From Pseudoalteromonas neustonica (GTDB lineage: Bacteria > Pseudomonadota > Gammaproteobacteria > Enterobacterales > Alteromonadaceae), in the NCBI RefSeq assembly GCF_001653135.1, contig NZ_BDDS01000004.1, forward strand, positions 248,001 to 312,000: 64,000 nucleotides of DNA, written 5' to 3'. The notes under the pieces were generated by a model, which saw nothing but the letters and a program-made list of their open reading frames with translations, was not told where the DNA came from and searched no databases. The position numbers and the translations under genes were made by a program. The first letter of the stretch is position 1; each line of letters starts with the position of its first letter. Positions 46,001 through 55,590 of the stretch are shown here, in pieces.

Positions 46001-46411
46001 GCCGCCGTTGAAGCCGCAAGAGCCGGTGAACAAGGTCGAGGGTTTGCAGTCGTCGCTGGTGAGGTAAGAAACTTAGCACAGCGTTCATCTAGTGCAGCAA
46101 AAGGTATTAAAGATCTCATTCGTGATAGTCAGGTCAAAGTTGCCGAAGGCACCGAGCTGGTCAATCGTTCGGGTGATACATTACGCGAAATAGTCGAATC
46201 CAATGCTAAAGTCCGCGATATGATGCAAGAGCTTGCAGAATCAGCGAGACATCAATCTGATGGTATACGACAAATAAACTCAGCCGTTACTCAAATGGAT
46301 GAAATGACGCAACAAAACGCAGCACTTGTTGAGGAGGCTGCCGCTGCCGGTGAATCAATGGCAGAACAAGCAAGAGGAATGAATGAAACAGTTGATTTTT
46401 TCAGAACTTAA
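43073..46411 (+). CDS. Methyl-accepting chemotaxis protein with three tandem PAS-like units
   Basis: A 1112-residue chemoreceptor. TM1 (about 18-38), a long helical periplasmic sensor (about 40-300), TM2 (about 305-325), HAMP (about 327-380), three PAS-like units of 130 residues (about 390, 520, 650 onwards: MITDKDHNVIYMNDAI, MITDKSYNVIYLNDAI, MIADPDLNIIYANNEL), two further HAMP-like units (ASHGDLSKKIDI, AQGDLSKRITNEY) and the signalling domain with [20 protein letters not shown]. The linker EQEKTRIASENARVKYALD is repeated almost unchanged. This resembles PAS-repeat receptors with energy or redox sensing in other gammaproteobacteria; the ligand is unknown. Confidence 0.92.
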   Translation: MASTRSSFNLLTSLRAKLIGAFSAVMIILAIIGLTSFFALKSASDGFKDYRELARDSNLAGILQSNMLMVRMNVKDFLLTGSNKDIEQYTQYFNDVDALLKKAKTEINNPQRAEMVSELSLEINTYNATFDVIKQYRVERNILVNEQLNTLGPQMEKDLTDLMLSASNSNNIQVAHLAGLAMRNLLLGRLYVIKFLESNEESAAQRVRQEFSAFDTQIAQLQTASAAGNSQSLINKVNDNRNSYLDAFEQTVNIINDRNDKVTNTLDVIGPKFASLVDDLKLSVKRDQDQLGPQLKTKNENAINQIVIFFSAALALSAVIVFFLTKVVMKQLGKDPTELEHIALAIAKGDLDQEYDEHKPEGVFKSMLSMRDNLKIGRDKEMQERRIAQVNARIKNALDNASSSVMITDKDHNVIYMNDAINTMFSNIEKDIRTESPGFNAKQIINTPLATQFDYFKTIQNDINHLTNVFNGQFVIGGRTFILVASPVIVDNQRVGTVFEWEDKTDWLTQEQEKTRIASENARVKYALDGSSGRVMITDKSYNVIYLNDAIKTMFAEAENAIQSVVSDFTVQAVLGAKLDTHFSHFSDLLNQFDDQQSSIKTELIIAGHTFSIVASPVNVNDERVGTVIEWEDKTQWLAQEQEKTRIASENARVKYALDSVSGNVMIADPDLNIIYANNELKTMFNNVEADLKTHINNFDAQNLFTLSIEQFYLEPEQQKHTFEALTSTYRSTEHIGNSVFALTANPIFVDNHRIGTVLEWVDRTAEVNIEKEIDTIVHAASHGDLSKKIDIQGKSGFFEKLSTGLNLLVETVEVSVNDVTLMLGAMAQGDLSKRITNEYAGTFGQLKEDTNATADKLTEIIFGIRSAASSISQGANEIAQGNADLSQRTEEQASSLEQTSASMDEITEIVQQSAVRSEEANDLAQEAKERAESGGNIVSQAVSAMREINDSSKKIAEIISVIDEIAFQTNLLALNAAVEAARAGEQGRGFAVVAGEVRNLAQRSSSAAKGIKDLIRDSQVKVAEGTELVNRSGDTLREIVESNAKVRDMMQELAESARHQSDGIRQINSAVTQMDEMTQQNAALVEEAAAAGESMAEQARGMNETVDFFRT

Positions 46412-46493
46412 ACGAACCATTTAAAGGCTTTGAGTATAATTATGAAACAGAGCCCATTGAGCTTTTAAAATTGATATTCGCAATCTTTGGGCT

Positions 46494-46524
46494 ATTTAAT
46501 CGCGGCACGGAGTTTGTAATACAA
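46494..46524. repeat. Internal fragment related to MITE-like family 1
   Basis: ATTTAATCGCGGCACGGAG then TTTGTAATACAACCC matches the complement of 10325-10365 in the full element (ATTTAATCGCGGCGCGAGG, TTTGTAACCTAGCGGG) with small changes. No inverted-repeat ends are recognisable near it. It lies between the 3' ends of the triple-PAS receptor and the TetR gene. Confidence 0.5.
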
Positions 46525-46539
46525 CCCTAAAAAGCTCCC

Positions 46540-46578
46540 CCTAATAACACCTCTCTTTTAAAGTAAGGTGTTATTAGG
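46540..46578 (-). terminator. Terminator of the TetR gene
   Basis: A perfect 13-bp stem (CCTAATAACACCT / AGGTGTTATTAGG) with a 13-base loop starts 18 bases beyond the TetR stop. On the minus strand a TTTTT run follows 7 bases after the stem. It may also end the convergent chemoreceptor transcript. Confidence 0.6.
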
Positions 46579-46595
46579 ATACTTGCTTCAGACAT

Positions 46596-47207
46596 CTAAC
46601 TATATGCTTTAATAAAACGTGATACGCAGTCTTGAATATACGTATCAGGTGGTAACTCTCCTTCTTTAGCCTGACCTAAAGCATGGCGCATTTTCCAATC
46701 CCCTTGTGTCATGCCTAATAACTGTAAAGTAGCAAATGTTGAATTTTCAATATTGAGCAAGCCCTCTTGCGCCATACACTGCAAGCAGGTTTCAACTTGC
46801 TGTAGCACCATTTTTGGTGCAGCTTCATAGAAGAACACACCTAACTCTGGGTATTCATCTTTATGTGCAACACATGTGTCGTACACTCTCAGCGCTTCTG
46901 GCGAAAAGACTAAAGCAATAAAATTAGTCACTACTCGTAAAAGATTCGATTCAACACTTTGTCCGACATCAAATTGTTCTTTTCGTAAATTAGACGATGA
47001 ACAATGTGCCGTTATTGTTTCAACAAACAAGTTATTTTTATCTTTAAAGTGGCTATAAACAGTTTGTTTAGAAACCTCAGCCAATTTAGCAATTTGATCC
47101 ATGCTGGTATTAGGAAAGCCTTTATCCATAAATAATGTGGTTGCAGCTTTAATAATCTGCTGTCGTTTTTGTTCTGAACGGCTCAGGGTCGTTATTTCCA
47201 TTATCAC
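46596..47207 (-). CDS. TetR/AcrR-family repressor of the adjacent RND pump
   Basis: A 203-residue repressor. N-terminal HTH (about 12-60): RQQIIKAATTLFMDKGFPNTSMDQIAKLAEVSKQTVYSHFKDKNNLF. The C-terminal ligand/dimer domain (about 80-200) resembles the AcrR-type group that pairs with efflux genes. The start is ATG 47207 or 47201 (MEITTLS). It is divergent from the RND adaptor and pump genes with a perfect palindrome directly upstream of its start, so it very likely represses both itself and the pump and is released by a pump substrate. Confidence 0.9.
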   Translation of the reverse strand: MIMEITTLSRSEQKRQQIIKAATTLFMDKGFPNTSMDQIAKLAEVSKQTVYSHFKDKNNLFVETITAHCSSSNLRKEQFDVGQSVESNLLRVVTNFIALVFSPEALRVYDTCVAHKDEYPELGVFFYEAAPKMVLQQVETCLQCMAQEGLLNIENSTFATLQLLGMTQGDWKMRHALGQAKEGELPPDTYIQDCVSRFIKAYS

Positions 47208-47211
47208 CTCA

Positions 47212-47238
47212 AATCAAACTAGACAGTCTAGTTTGATT
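47212..47238. promoter_or_regulatory. Perfect palindromic operator for the TetR repressor
   Basis: AATCAAACTAGAC - A - GTCTAGTTTGATT: a 13+1+13 perfect inverted repeat, 5 bases from the TetR start codon and 130 bases upstream of the RND adaptor. A second, weaker dyad (AATTAGAC, 6 bases, GTCCAATT; about 47257-47278) lies between it and the adaptor and may be a second site. Size and symmetry fit a TetR-family operator. Confidence 0.85.
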
Positions 47239-47368
47239 AGTTTATATTTATTCAAAATTAGACTCATTAGTCCAATTCTAAATCATTCTGCGTGTGTAGC
47301 AAAGTGCTGCACGTTTAATACGTATGTAATACAGGCTCATTTAGCGTGACTACAATATGGATATACCG

Positions 47369-48418
47369 ATGAAAAAACACCTGTTTGGAGCAATAATTTT
47401 ACTTGCCCCCTTTTTAAATAACGCTCAAAACCTTGTCCATGTGGCAGCTTACACGGTAAAAAAACAAGCTGGCTATAATCAAACGCGCACGCTCAGCGGT
47501 CAAGTTATTAAACAACATGACGCCAAATTGAGCTTTGAATTTTCGGGTAAGATTGAACAAATATATTTTGACCAAGGGCACACAATTAAACAAGGTGAGG
47601 TCATTGCACGTCAAGATACACAGCTTTTAGCCATTGAAAAACAAAAACTACACGCCCAAAAACAACGAACTCAAGCACAGCTTACATTAGCTAAACTGGA
47701 AAAAAACCGTTTAATAGAGCTTGATAAAAAAAATTACTCGGCCACCTCCGCCCTTGATCAAGTTAAAACGAATATCGCAGTACTTAATGCCGAACTCACA
47801 GGAATAGAAGCAAGTTTAAATGAAGTAAGTATTCGCACTCAAAAAGCGCATTTAACAGCTCCCTTTAATGGTATTTTAGGCCAACGCTTTGCATCACAAG
47901 GCGAGATTGTCGCAGCAGCTACACCCATTGTTCGTTTAATCGAAAACCAACACGCGCAAGTAAGCATAGGTATTCCACTCACATTAAAAAGTACCATTAA
48001 AAATAGCATGGATATTGAAATAGCAGGGCAAACCTTTGCAGCACAATCACTCAGTAAAGGTGCGAGTATCGACTCACGAACGCAAACCTTAACCATGCGC
48101 TTTTCATTACCTAACCACGCAGTGGTTTACTCCGGTCAGTTAGCAAAATTAGCACTGCATCAATATCAACAACAAACCGGTTTTTGGGTGCCACTAGATG
48201 CCCTTGCAGATGGTATTCGTGGTACTTGGCAAGTTTACCAAATTACAGACAACATTTTAAAACCTATCATAGTTCAACTTTACTATGCTCATGATGGTTA
48301 CGCATTTATTGGTGCGCCACTGCAAGATGGCGATCAAATTGTAGCCAATGGCATGCATAAGTTATCAGCTAATATTTTAGTTAATATTGTTGAAAATAAA
48401 CCGACTAAGGTGCTGTGA
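47369..48418 (+). CDS. RND efflux periplasmic adaptor subunit
   Basis: A 349-residue membrane-fusion protein from ATG 47369 (MKKHLFGAIILLAPFL; GGAT is upstream of this codon; the frame is open four codons further). Signal peptide, lipoyl half-motif (SFEFSGKIEQIYFDQGHTIKQGEVIARQD), coiled-coil hairpin (about 85-140), second lipoyl half (APFNGILGQRFASQGEIVAAATPIVRLIE), barrel and C-terminal membrane-proximal domain. No lipobox Cys is seen. It overlaps the pump gene by 1 base and belongs to the pump operon. Confidence 0.9.
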   Translation: MKKHLFGAIILLAPFLNNAQNLVHVAAYTVKKQAGYNQTRTLSGQVIKQHDAKLSFEFSGKIEQIYFDQGHTIKQGEVIARQDTQLLAIEKQKLHAQKQRTQAQLTLAKLEKNRLIELDKKNYSATSALDQVKTNIAVLNAELTGIEASLNEVSIRTQKAHLTAPFNGILGQRFASQGEIVAAATPIVRLIENQHAQVSIGIPLTLKSTIKNSMDIEIAGQTFAAQSLSKGASIDSRTQTLTMRFSLPNHAVVYSGQLAKLALHQYQQQTGFWVPLDALADGIRGTWQVYQITDNILKPIIVQLYYAHDGYAFIGAPLQDGDQIVANGMHKLSANILVNIVENKPTKVL

Positions 48419-51400
48419 TGATCCAGTATTTATTTAACCATGGCCGCTTTCAGGCGTTACTGGTTGCGCTGCTTATTGTTAGTGGTTTAGCCGCAATTAA
48501 TGGCCTACCGCGTACTGAGGATCCGCGTATATCGAATCGTTTAGCTATTGTTACCACAGCATTACCCGGCGCCAGTGCCGAGCGTGTGGAAGTGCAAGTC
48601 AGTGAAAAAATCGAACAACGACTTAAATCACAAGCCGAAGTAAAACATGTATCGTCTATTTCTCGCCCAGGATTGTCGGTCATTACCGTCGAATTAAAAG
48701 ATGAGATAACCCATGCACCACCGGTTTGGTCACGGATGCGTGATTTACTCGGTGATGTTCGCAGTCAACTTCCCGAAAACGCTGCACAGCCGCTACTTGA
48801 TGACGAGCGCGGATACGCTTACACCCGTATTGTATCTGTTAATGCACGCGACGACTCTATTACAATGGCAACACTTAATCGCTACGCTAAAGAGTTACAA
48901 AACCAATTGCGTAACGTCTCCGGCGTTGAGCTTGTACATATATTTGGCCAAGCCGAAGAAGAAATTCGTGTTACTGTCGATCAACAAAAAGCCAGCCTTG
49001 CTGGTATTTCGCAAGCTCATATTCATGCAGCAATAAAGGGCGCTGATGCAAAAGTGGCTGCGGGCACATTAACCAATGATAAGTCACAAATGCAAATAGA
49101 GGTTACAGGTGCTTTTGATTCTGTTGCACGTATTGGTGCAATTCCCGTCAGTAGTAATCACACTGCTAGCCAATATCAACTCTCTGATATCGCAGACATA
49201 TCACGCACAATTAAAACCCCAGTCAGTGAAATTGCATTAATTGATGGTAAACCAGGCCTATATATCGCCATTCGTATGTTACCTAAATTACGTATTGATA
49301 AATTTTCAGATAAAATCGATGTCGTTGTACAACAATTTGAGCTAGAACTGCCCAATCAAATTGAACTACAAAACATTTTTGATCAACGTGGTTATACCCA
49401 AGAACGCTTAGGTGATTTACTCGGTAATATTGCCGTAGGTTTTATACTTATATTAGCTGTATTATTTATTACCTTAGGCTTCAAAGCCGCGTTAATTGTA
49501 GGTACTGCATTACCGCTCACGGTATTATTCACCCTGGTAAGCATGCACTTATATGGTTTACCCATCCACCAAATGTCAGTCACCGGTTTAGTTGTTGCGC
49601 TGGGGATTATGGTTGATAACGCCATTGTGATCACTGATGCAGTACAGCGCTATCGTCAGCAAGGACTCAATGCTATTGCTGCAGTTGAAAAAGCCGTGGC
49701 ACATTTTTGGCTACCGTTACTTGGCTCAACCCTCACCACGATTTTAGCGTTTGCACCTATTGCTTTGATGCCCGGTGCTTCAGGAGAGTTTATTGGCGGC
49801 ATCGCCCTAAGCGTGATTTTTGCGTTGATTGGTTCGTACATAATTTCCCACTCATTGGTTGTGGTATTTGCTGGGCAATTTATAAATAACGAGCAACGGA
49901 CAGGCATATTTTATCAAGGTATACGCACACCAAAGCTCAGTAAACGCTTTGCAGCTACATTAAAATACAGCCTAGCAAAACCAAAACTCACATTGCTGCT
50001 AGTGTTTATATTTCCCGTTGCTGGCTTTTTCGGTGCAGGGCAACTCACCGAGCAATTTTTCCCGCCTTCAGACCGCGATATGTTTCAAATTGAAGTGCAC
50101 TTTGCCCCGCAAGTAAGTATTGAATCCACCCGTCAAGCAATCAAAGAAATGGACGCCCACATTCGCAAGTCCCAAGGAATAGAAAAACTTGATTGGATGA
50201 TAGGCACAAATTTCCCAAGCTTTTATTACAACATGATGCAGCGTAACCGCGGCGCAAATAATTACGCGCAAGCGATGATCAAAGTCACCGATTTTAGGCG
50301 GGCTAATGAATTGATCACCGCGTTACAACATCAGCTAGACAGTGAGTTTCCACACGCGCAAACACTGGTAAGAAAACTCGAACAGGGCCCACCATTTAAT
50401 GCGCCAATTGAAATGCGAATTTACGGACCTAATCTCGATACTTTGGCCGATCTCGGGCAACAGTTACGAACCCAATTAATCGCCCATAACGATATAACTC
50501 ATACCCGGCCAACACTCTTATCTGGCTCACCAAAACTGTGGCTAAATACTGATGAAGCCGCTCTTACTCATGCAGGACTGAGCCTCAGCGGTATGGCAAC
50601 ACAATTGCAAAGCCAGTTTAATGGAGTGGTCGTAGGTAGTATTATTGATAACACAGAAACCGTCCCTGTCCGCGTTAGAGTCGCGGATAACCGCAGAGAC
50701 GATATTAGCGCCTTATTTAGTACGCAATTAAATACAGCAGCCAACGCCACTCAATTAAACACTACACAGCCGCTATTGGTTGAATCATTTGCCAGTGCAA
50801 CATTAAGCCCATCTCGCGGATCTATAGCTCGTCGCGATGGTGAGCGAGTTAACATTATCGAAGCCTATTTAGCAACCGGCGTATTACCGCAAACGGTATT
50901 GAATGATGTAACCGCAACAATTGCACAATCAGGCTTTGTGTTACCTCATGGCTACAGACTAGAGCTAGGTGGTGAATCACAAAAACGCAATGAGGCGGTC
51001 GGTAAATTACTCGGGCAAGTGGGTATTATAGTAGTGTTATTGATCACCGTGCTGGTTATGTCATTTAACTCATTTACGACCACCGCATTGATTTTAATCA
51101 ACGCCTTGCAAGCAGCTATGCTTGGTTTGCTTAGTGTATTTATTGCCGGCTACCCGTTTGGTTTTACTGTAATCATCGGTTTATTAGGTTTAATGGGATT
51201 GGCTATTAACGCTGCTATTGTCATTTTGTCAGAGCTCAACTCGCTTCAAGCACTTACTGACAAAAGCAAAATCGTTGCCGCAGTAATGACCTGCTCACGC
51301 CATATCAGCTCTACCACTATCACCACCGTTGGTGGTTTTTTACCGTTAATACTTGCTGGCGGAGGCTTTTGGCCACCATTTGCCGTAGCCATTGCAGGTG

Positions 51401-51498
51401 GAACGGTGTTGACAACAATGCTATCGTTTTATTTTGTCCCTGTGGCGTATTATTTGCTGTCTAAGCGAAAAGTACATCAAAGCCAAATAGGCCCTTAA
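48418..51498 (+). CDS. RND-family multidrug efflux permease
   Basis: A 1026-residue proton-driven inner-membrane pump with the two-fold AcrB-type layout (12 TM helices, two large periplasmic loops): GLPRTEDPRISNRLAIVTTALPGASAERVE in the first porter domain, TM4 GIMVDNAIVITDAV, and the second half GLLGLMGLAINAAIVILSELN. In TM4 one of the two acidic proton-relay residues of AcrB is Asn (VDN), which is common in this subgroup. The ATG at 48418 overlaps the stop of the adaptor; GTG at 48415 is in frame but unnecessary. No outer-membrane factor is encoded, so a TolC protein from elsewhere is needed. Confidence 0.93.
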   Translation: MIQYLFNHGRFQALLVALLIVSGLAAINGLPRTEDPRISNRLAIVTTALPGASAERVEVQVSEKIEQRLKSQAEVKHVSSISRPGLSVITVELKDEITHAPPVWSRMRDLLGDVRSQLPENAAQPLLDDERGYAYTRIVSVNARDDSITMATLNRYAKELQNQLRNVSGVELVHIFGQAEEEIRVTVDQQKASLAGISQAHIHAAIKGADAKVAAGTLTNDKSQMQIEVTGAFDSVARIGAIPVSSNHTASQYQLSDIADISRTIKTPVSEIALIDGKPGLYIAIRMLPKLRIDKFSDKIDVVVQQFELELPNQIELQNIFDQRGYTQERLGDLLGNIAVGFILILAVLFITLGFKAALIVGTALPLTVLFTLVSMHLYGLPIHQMSVTGLVVALGIMVDNAIVITDAVQRYRQQGLNAIAAVEKAVAHFWLPLLGSTLTTILAFAPIALMPGASGEFIGGIALSVIFALIGSYIISHSLVVVFAGQFINNEQRTGIFYQGIRTPKLSKRFAATLKYSLAKPKLTLLLVFIFPVAGFFGAGQLTEQFFPPSDRDMFQIEVHFAPQVSIESTRQAIKEMDAHIRKSQGIEKLDWMIGTNFPSFYYNMMQRNRGANNYAQAMIKVTDFRRANELITALQHQLDSEFPHAQTLVRKLEQGPPFNAPIEMRIYGPNLDTLADLGQQLRTQLIAHNDITHTRPTLLSGSPKLWLNTDEAALTHAGLSLSGMATQLQSQFNGVVVGSIIDNTETVPVRVRVADNRRDDISALFSTQLNTAANATQLNTTQPLLVESFASATLSPSRGSIARRDGERVNIIEAYLATGVLPQTVLNDVTATIAQSGFVLPHGYRLELGGESQKRNEAVGKLLGQVGIIVVLLITVLVMSFNSFTTTALILINALQAAMLGLLSVFIAGYPFGFTVIIGLLGLMGLAINAAIVILSELNSLQALTDKSKIVAAVMTCSRHISSTTITTVGGFLPLILAGGGFWPPFAVAIAGGTVLTTMLSFYFVPVAYYLLSKRKVHQSQIGP

Positions 51499-51729
51499 CT
51501 TCTAAGTAAAACCTGTACGTTATGGCACATTTATTGTTCGTAACGTACTATGGCGCAAGTAACACACCGCTTTAAAAGGTGGCCATTAGTCTACTGTTCG
51601 TCACCTACTTAAAAATTTATTCATAAAAATAAAGTGAGCTATTTTTATTATTATGATCATAAACCTCAAATTGTTTACTTGCATTTATTGCAGGGTGTTC
51701 AATAATATAGCTATAGCTTATTTAAAAAA

Positions 51730-54700
51730 GTGCTCCGAGTGATCTTTTTAAAACATAATCAATTTTATTCATTTGTGTGGTGCATATTTTTTTCTTTCTT
51801 TTTACTCGCGACTTTATTCAATAACTCTGTAACAGCTGCACCATCAATACATGGTACAAAACTTACCGACTTTAAATACGCACAACCTTTATTTACAACA
51901 ATTGATGACAACGCAAAGATTGTTAATGGCGCGATAACAAGTGGGATTGAGGCTAATAACGGCATTTTCTGGTTTGGCACCCAAAATGGATTAGTGAGTT
52001 TTGACGGCGTCAGCTTTACGCGTTTTGAACATCAACCCGGTAATAAAAATTCCCCCGCAGCTGATTACATAGTAGCTATAGCTCAAGATCAAGACGGGGG
52101 CATATGGTTAGCAACCCGTACTTCTGGTTTAACCCGCTTTGATCCTATTAGCAATGAATTCATTCACATCAGTACTCAAAGCCAAAACATGGCATTGATG
52201 AGCAATACCTTACGCACGCTTAAAATAGACAGCAATAACCAATTGTGGGTAGGCCATGAGTTAGGTGTAGAAAAGCTCGATCTTAATTCAAAACAAAGTA
52301 CTCATTATATTTTGCCCACACAAGGGGAGATCACATATCACTTTTTTGAAACTAACGATGGCGCTATTTGGGCATGCTCAACTAAAGGTGTGTTTGTAAA
52401 GGGTATAAATGATACTCATTTTTCAAGTATTTCTCAGTTAAAAAACTTAGACATACGTTCAGTATACCAAGACCCGACGGGGACATATTGGCTTGGTAGT
52501 CGAAGTGGTTTATGGTTTTGGGATGGTGTAAGCGATCCTGTTTCAGCGAGTAGTGACAATTCACACGTTAATAGTAATGCTTATGTACGCTCTATTATTG
52601 CCTTAGATAACAACCAAGTGTGGGTTGCAACTTACGGTGAAGGAATTTGGGTATTTAACCTAGAAACAAAGCAATGGTTAAATACCTACAAACATGATCC
52701 TTCAGTTGCAACAAGTTTAGTTTATGATGAAATTGGCACTTTATTTTTAAGCAAAAATGGAACAATTTTAATAGGCACTTGGGGGGCTGGCCTACAAATA
52801 TTGAATAGTAATACCGTGAATAATTTTGCAATGCTTCGCTATACTTTACTCCATGATAAAGGCTTAAGCTATGCTAATGTCCGCACAATTTTTGAATTAG
52901 AAAATGGCACAATACTTGTCGGTACTACGGGCAATGGTGTTGATGTTATTGAACCTAAAAATGGCCGGTTAAAAACAATTAACTCTGATCTCTCAGGTAA
53001 AAAAATCAGCAACGTCGTATCCCTTGCTGAGCAGAAGGATGGGACTTTATGGGCGGGAACAACATCGTCAGGGCTGGTAAAAATACATTTGAAAGAAGGT
53101 CATTTCTCACAATTAGAACTCACAGGGTTAGAGAAAGGCGCTATTTTGCGACTGTTGGTGCTCAATGATCAATCTCTAGCCGTTGGGACAGCTAAAGGTG
53201 TATGCATTATAAAACGAGGTAGTCGTCATTGTGAATCTCTGATAAAAAAATTAGACGGCAAAAAGATGAATGATACCGTTACGTCCATGATTCAAGACAG
53301 CGCTAATTCGCTTTGGATCGGTAGCCATAATGGTCTTTATCGTAAAAGAGCAGATCAAACTGTGCTTGATCACTTCCAAGCAGATAACTTATCACAAGGA
53401 CTTAGTCATAATTACGTATTAGGGATGGTAGTTGATCAAGCAAATAATATGTGGCTCACCACCAGCACTGGTTTTGACAAAGTGACTGATTTGGAGCAAA
53501 TACAACCAATATTTAATCAGATGAAAGGCGAATTTCCAATCGGTAAGCACTCACCTGGTGCTAATATGCTGATTGATAAACATCAACGAATTTGGAGTGC
53601 CACTAGTGTCATTGATTTATCGACGAAGCAATTTCGCCCTCTAAATAATGGCTACGGTGTAGACATTGGGGTTGCTTGGTTAGGATCGTATACTAAATTG
53701 CGCAGTGGGTTAATGGTATTTGGCGGTACAAAGGGCGTGCTTATAGTCGACCCAAATAAGTTTCCTTTTTCTATTACTCCGAGTAAATTAAATACAGTAC
53801 GTCTAAAGGTCAATGGCGAATCAGCCCCTTTATCTCGCTTAAATAACCTCATCTTAAAACCTGAGGAGGCAAGTTTTAATATACAGATAGCGGTCAATGA
53901 ATTACTTCACAAGTCACTTGTTTACGAATACCAATTATTACCAGATCAGCCTCAATGGCGACTTATTGATGCCGATGCTCCTTACGTACAATTAAGTAAG
54001 CTTTCCCCACAAGACTACACCCTAACAACACGGGCATATTATAAAAATAATACAGCACAGATCTCCCCTTCAGTACTCTCTTTTACTGTACAACCGACGT
54101 TAATACAAACACTGTGGTTTCGTTTATTAATTGTGGGTATTTCACTCATAATTTTGGGGCTCATTTTTCGCTGGAGAATTGGTATAGTCAAGGCTAAGGC
54201 AATAAAGCTTGAAGAGCTTGTCAGTCAACGTACACGCGAAATACAAGTAATTAATCAAATCGGACAACAATTCACACTCCAATTACTCTTGGATGAATTA
54301 CTCAATGATATATACGCACAAATCAATGAAATTTTTCAAGCCGATCGTTTTGGAATTGGTATTATCAATAATGATAAAAATTGTTTAGAATTTAACTATG
54401 CAGTTGAGCGTGGGGTTCGTTACGTTGCTTATGAACGTTCAATGGAGGAACCAGGACAACTTGCTGTCTATGCCGTTGAACACAATCAATCTGTATTAAT
54501 AAATGACTACGACACTCAGTTTCACCACTATTACCCTGAACAAGATAATGCTAATCATCAACTACACAGTGGTAGCAAAGAAATAAAAGCATTATCAATG
54601 ATGTATGTTCCGATGCAACATAACGGAAAAATGCTGGGTGTAATTAGTATTCAAAGTGTTAAGCCCAATAGTTACCATGCACATGATTTAACATTACTAG

Positions 54701-55590
54701 AAAGCTTAGCGTCATATGTAACAATCGCATTGTCCAATGCACAGTCCCATCAGCATTTATTGGAAATGCACCAAACATTACAAAATAATATTGAAGAATT
54801 AAAACATACCCAAGAACAGCTAATAATGCATGAAAAAATGGCTCAATTAGGACAATTAGTTGCAGGGATTGCGCATGAAGTAAACACCCCTATTGGAATA
54901 ACCATTACTGCTTCTAGTATATTACAAGATTATACGCATCAATTGCAAAAGCACTTTTCGGCGAATACTTTATCTCGCAGTATTTTTAACCAATATTTTG
55001 AGCGCGCGGATCAAAGTTTAATACTAATAAAAACAAACGCAGAACGTGCCGCAGAGTTAGTACAAAGATTTAAACAAATTGCCGTAGAGAACTCCTTTGA
55101 AATAGCTGAACCAATAAACATAGAAGAGTTTATTTACGACATAATCAAAAGTCATACAAGCACAATTGCAGCAAAAAAAGTTCAAGTAGATATAAATATT
55201 GTAAATAAAGGAAAACTGATTAGTTGCCCTAACGCTTTAAGTCAGGTTTTGTTTTGCATAATAAACAACAGCTTAACACATGCATTTAATGATGTGAGCA
55301 ACAAGGTAATTCATTTCAAAATTGAGTTCACACAAACGCAATGCTTAATTGACATTGCAGATTCTGGAGTGGGTATTGCAGCTGATGCAATAGATAAAAT
55401 TTTTGATCCGTTTTATACAACAAACCGATCACAGGGGGGAACAGGTTTAGGTTTAAGTATCGCGTTTAATTTAATACATCAGGTTTTACAGGGCACTATT
55501 GAATGCGAAAGTGAAATAGGAGTTGGCACTACTTTTTCATTATGTCTACCAATAAATATACGTCACAACCTTGAACATGAAAGTCAGTAG
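51730..55590 (+). CDS. Giant periplasmic-propeller sensor histidine kinase
   Basis: A 1286-residue kinase starting at GTG 51730 (or in-frame GTG 51739). A signal/anchor (about 10-35) is followed by two-component-regulator propeller repeats (about 50-650; GIWLATRTSGLTRFDP, GTYWLGSRSGLWFWDG, SLWIGSHNGLYRK), a Y_Y_Y-type domain (about 735-795), one membrane helix (about 800-822), a cytoplasmic GAF domain (about 850-1005), a coiled coil, HisKA with His in LVAGIAHEVNTPIGI (about 1050) and HATPase (NNSLTHAFND, DSGVGIAADAIDKIFDPFYTT, GGTGLGLSIA). There is no fused receiver, and no response-regulator gene is adjacent. Such propeller kinases often sense glycans. Confidence 0.9.
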   Translation: MLRVIFLKHNQFYSFVWCIFFSFFLLATLFNNSVTAAPSIHGTKLTDFKYAQPLFTTIDDNAKIVNGAITSGIEANNGIFWFGTQNGLVSFDGVSFTRFEHQPGNKNSPAADYIVAIAQDQDGGIWLATRTSGLTRFDPISNEFIHISTQSQNMALMSNTLRTLKIDSNNQLWVGHELGVEKLDLNSKQSTHYILPTQGEITYHFFETNDGAIWACSTKGVFVKGINDTHFSSISQLKNLDIRSVYQDPTGTYWLGSRSGLWFWDGVSDPVSASSDNSHVNSNAYVRSIIALDNNQVWVATYGEGIWVFNLETKQWLNTYKHDPSVATSLVYDEIGTLFLSKNGTILIGTWGAGLQILNSNTVNNFAMLRYTLLHDKGLSYANVRTIFELENGTILVGTTGNGVDVIEPKNGRLKTINSDLSGKKISNVVSLAEQKDGTLWAGTTSSGLVKIHLKEGHFSQLELTGLEKGAILRLLVLNDQSLAVGTAKGVCIIKRGSRHCESLIKKLDGKKMNDTVTSMIQDSANSLWIGSHNGLYRKRADQTVLDHFQADNLSQGLSHNYVLGMVVDQANNMWLTTSTGFDKVTDLEQIQPIFNQMKGEFPIGKHSPGANMLIDKHQRIWSATSVIDLSTKQFRPLNNGYGVDIGVAWLGSYTKLRSGLMVFGGTKGVLIVDPNKFPFSITPSKLNTVRLKVNGESAPLSRLNNLILKPEEASFNIQIAVNELLHKSLVYEYQLLPDQPQWRLIDADAPYVQLSKLSPQDYTLTTRAYYKNNTAQISPSVLSFTVQPTLIQTLWFRLLIVGISLIILGLIFRWRIGIVKAKAIKLEELVSQRTREIQVINQIGQQFTLQLLLDELLNDIYAQINEIFQADRFGIGIINNDKNCLEFNYAVERGVRYVAYERSMEEPGQLAVYAVEHNQSVLINDYDTQFHHYYPEQDNANHQLHSGSKEIKALSMMYVPMQHNGKMLGVISIQSVKPNSYHAHDLTLLESLASYVTIALSNAQSHQHLLEMHQTLQNNIEELKHTQEQLIMHEKMAQLGQLVAGIAHEVNTPIGITITASSILQDYTHQLQKHFSANTLSRSIFNQYFERADQSLILIKTNAERAAELVQRFKQIAVENSFEIAEPINIEEFIYDIIKSHTSTIAAKKVQVDINIVNKGKLISCPNALSQVLFCIINNSLTHAFNDVSNKVIHFKIEFTQTQCLIDIADSGVGIAADAIDKIFDPFYTTNRSQGGTGLGLSIAFNLIHQVLQGTIECESEIGVGTTFSLCLPINIRHNLEHESQ

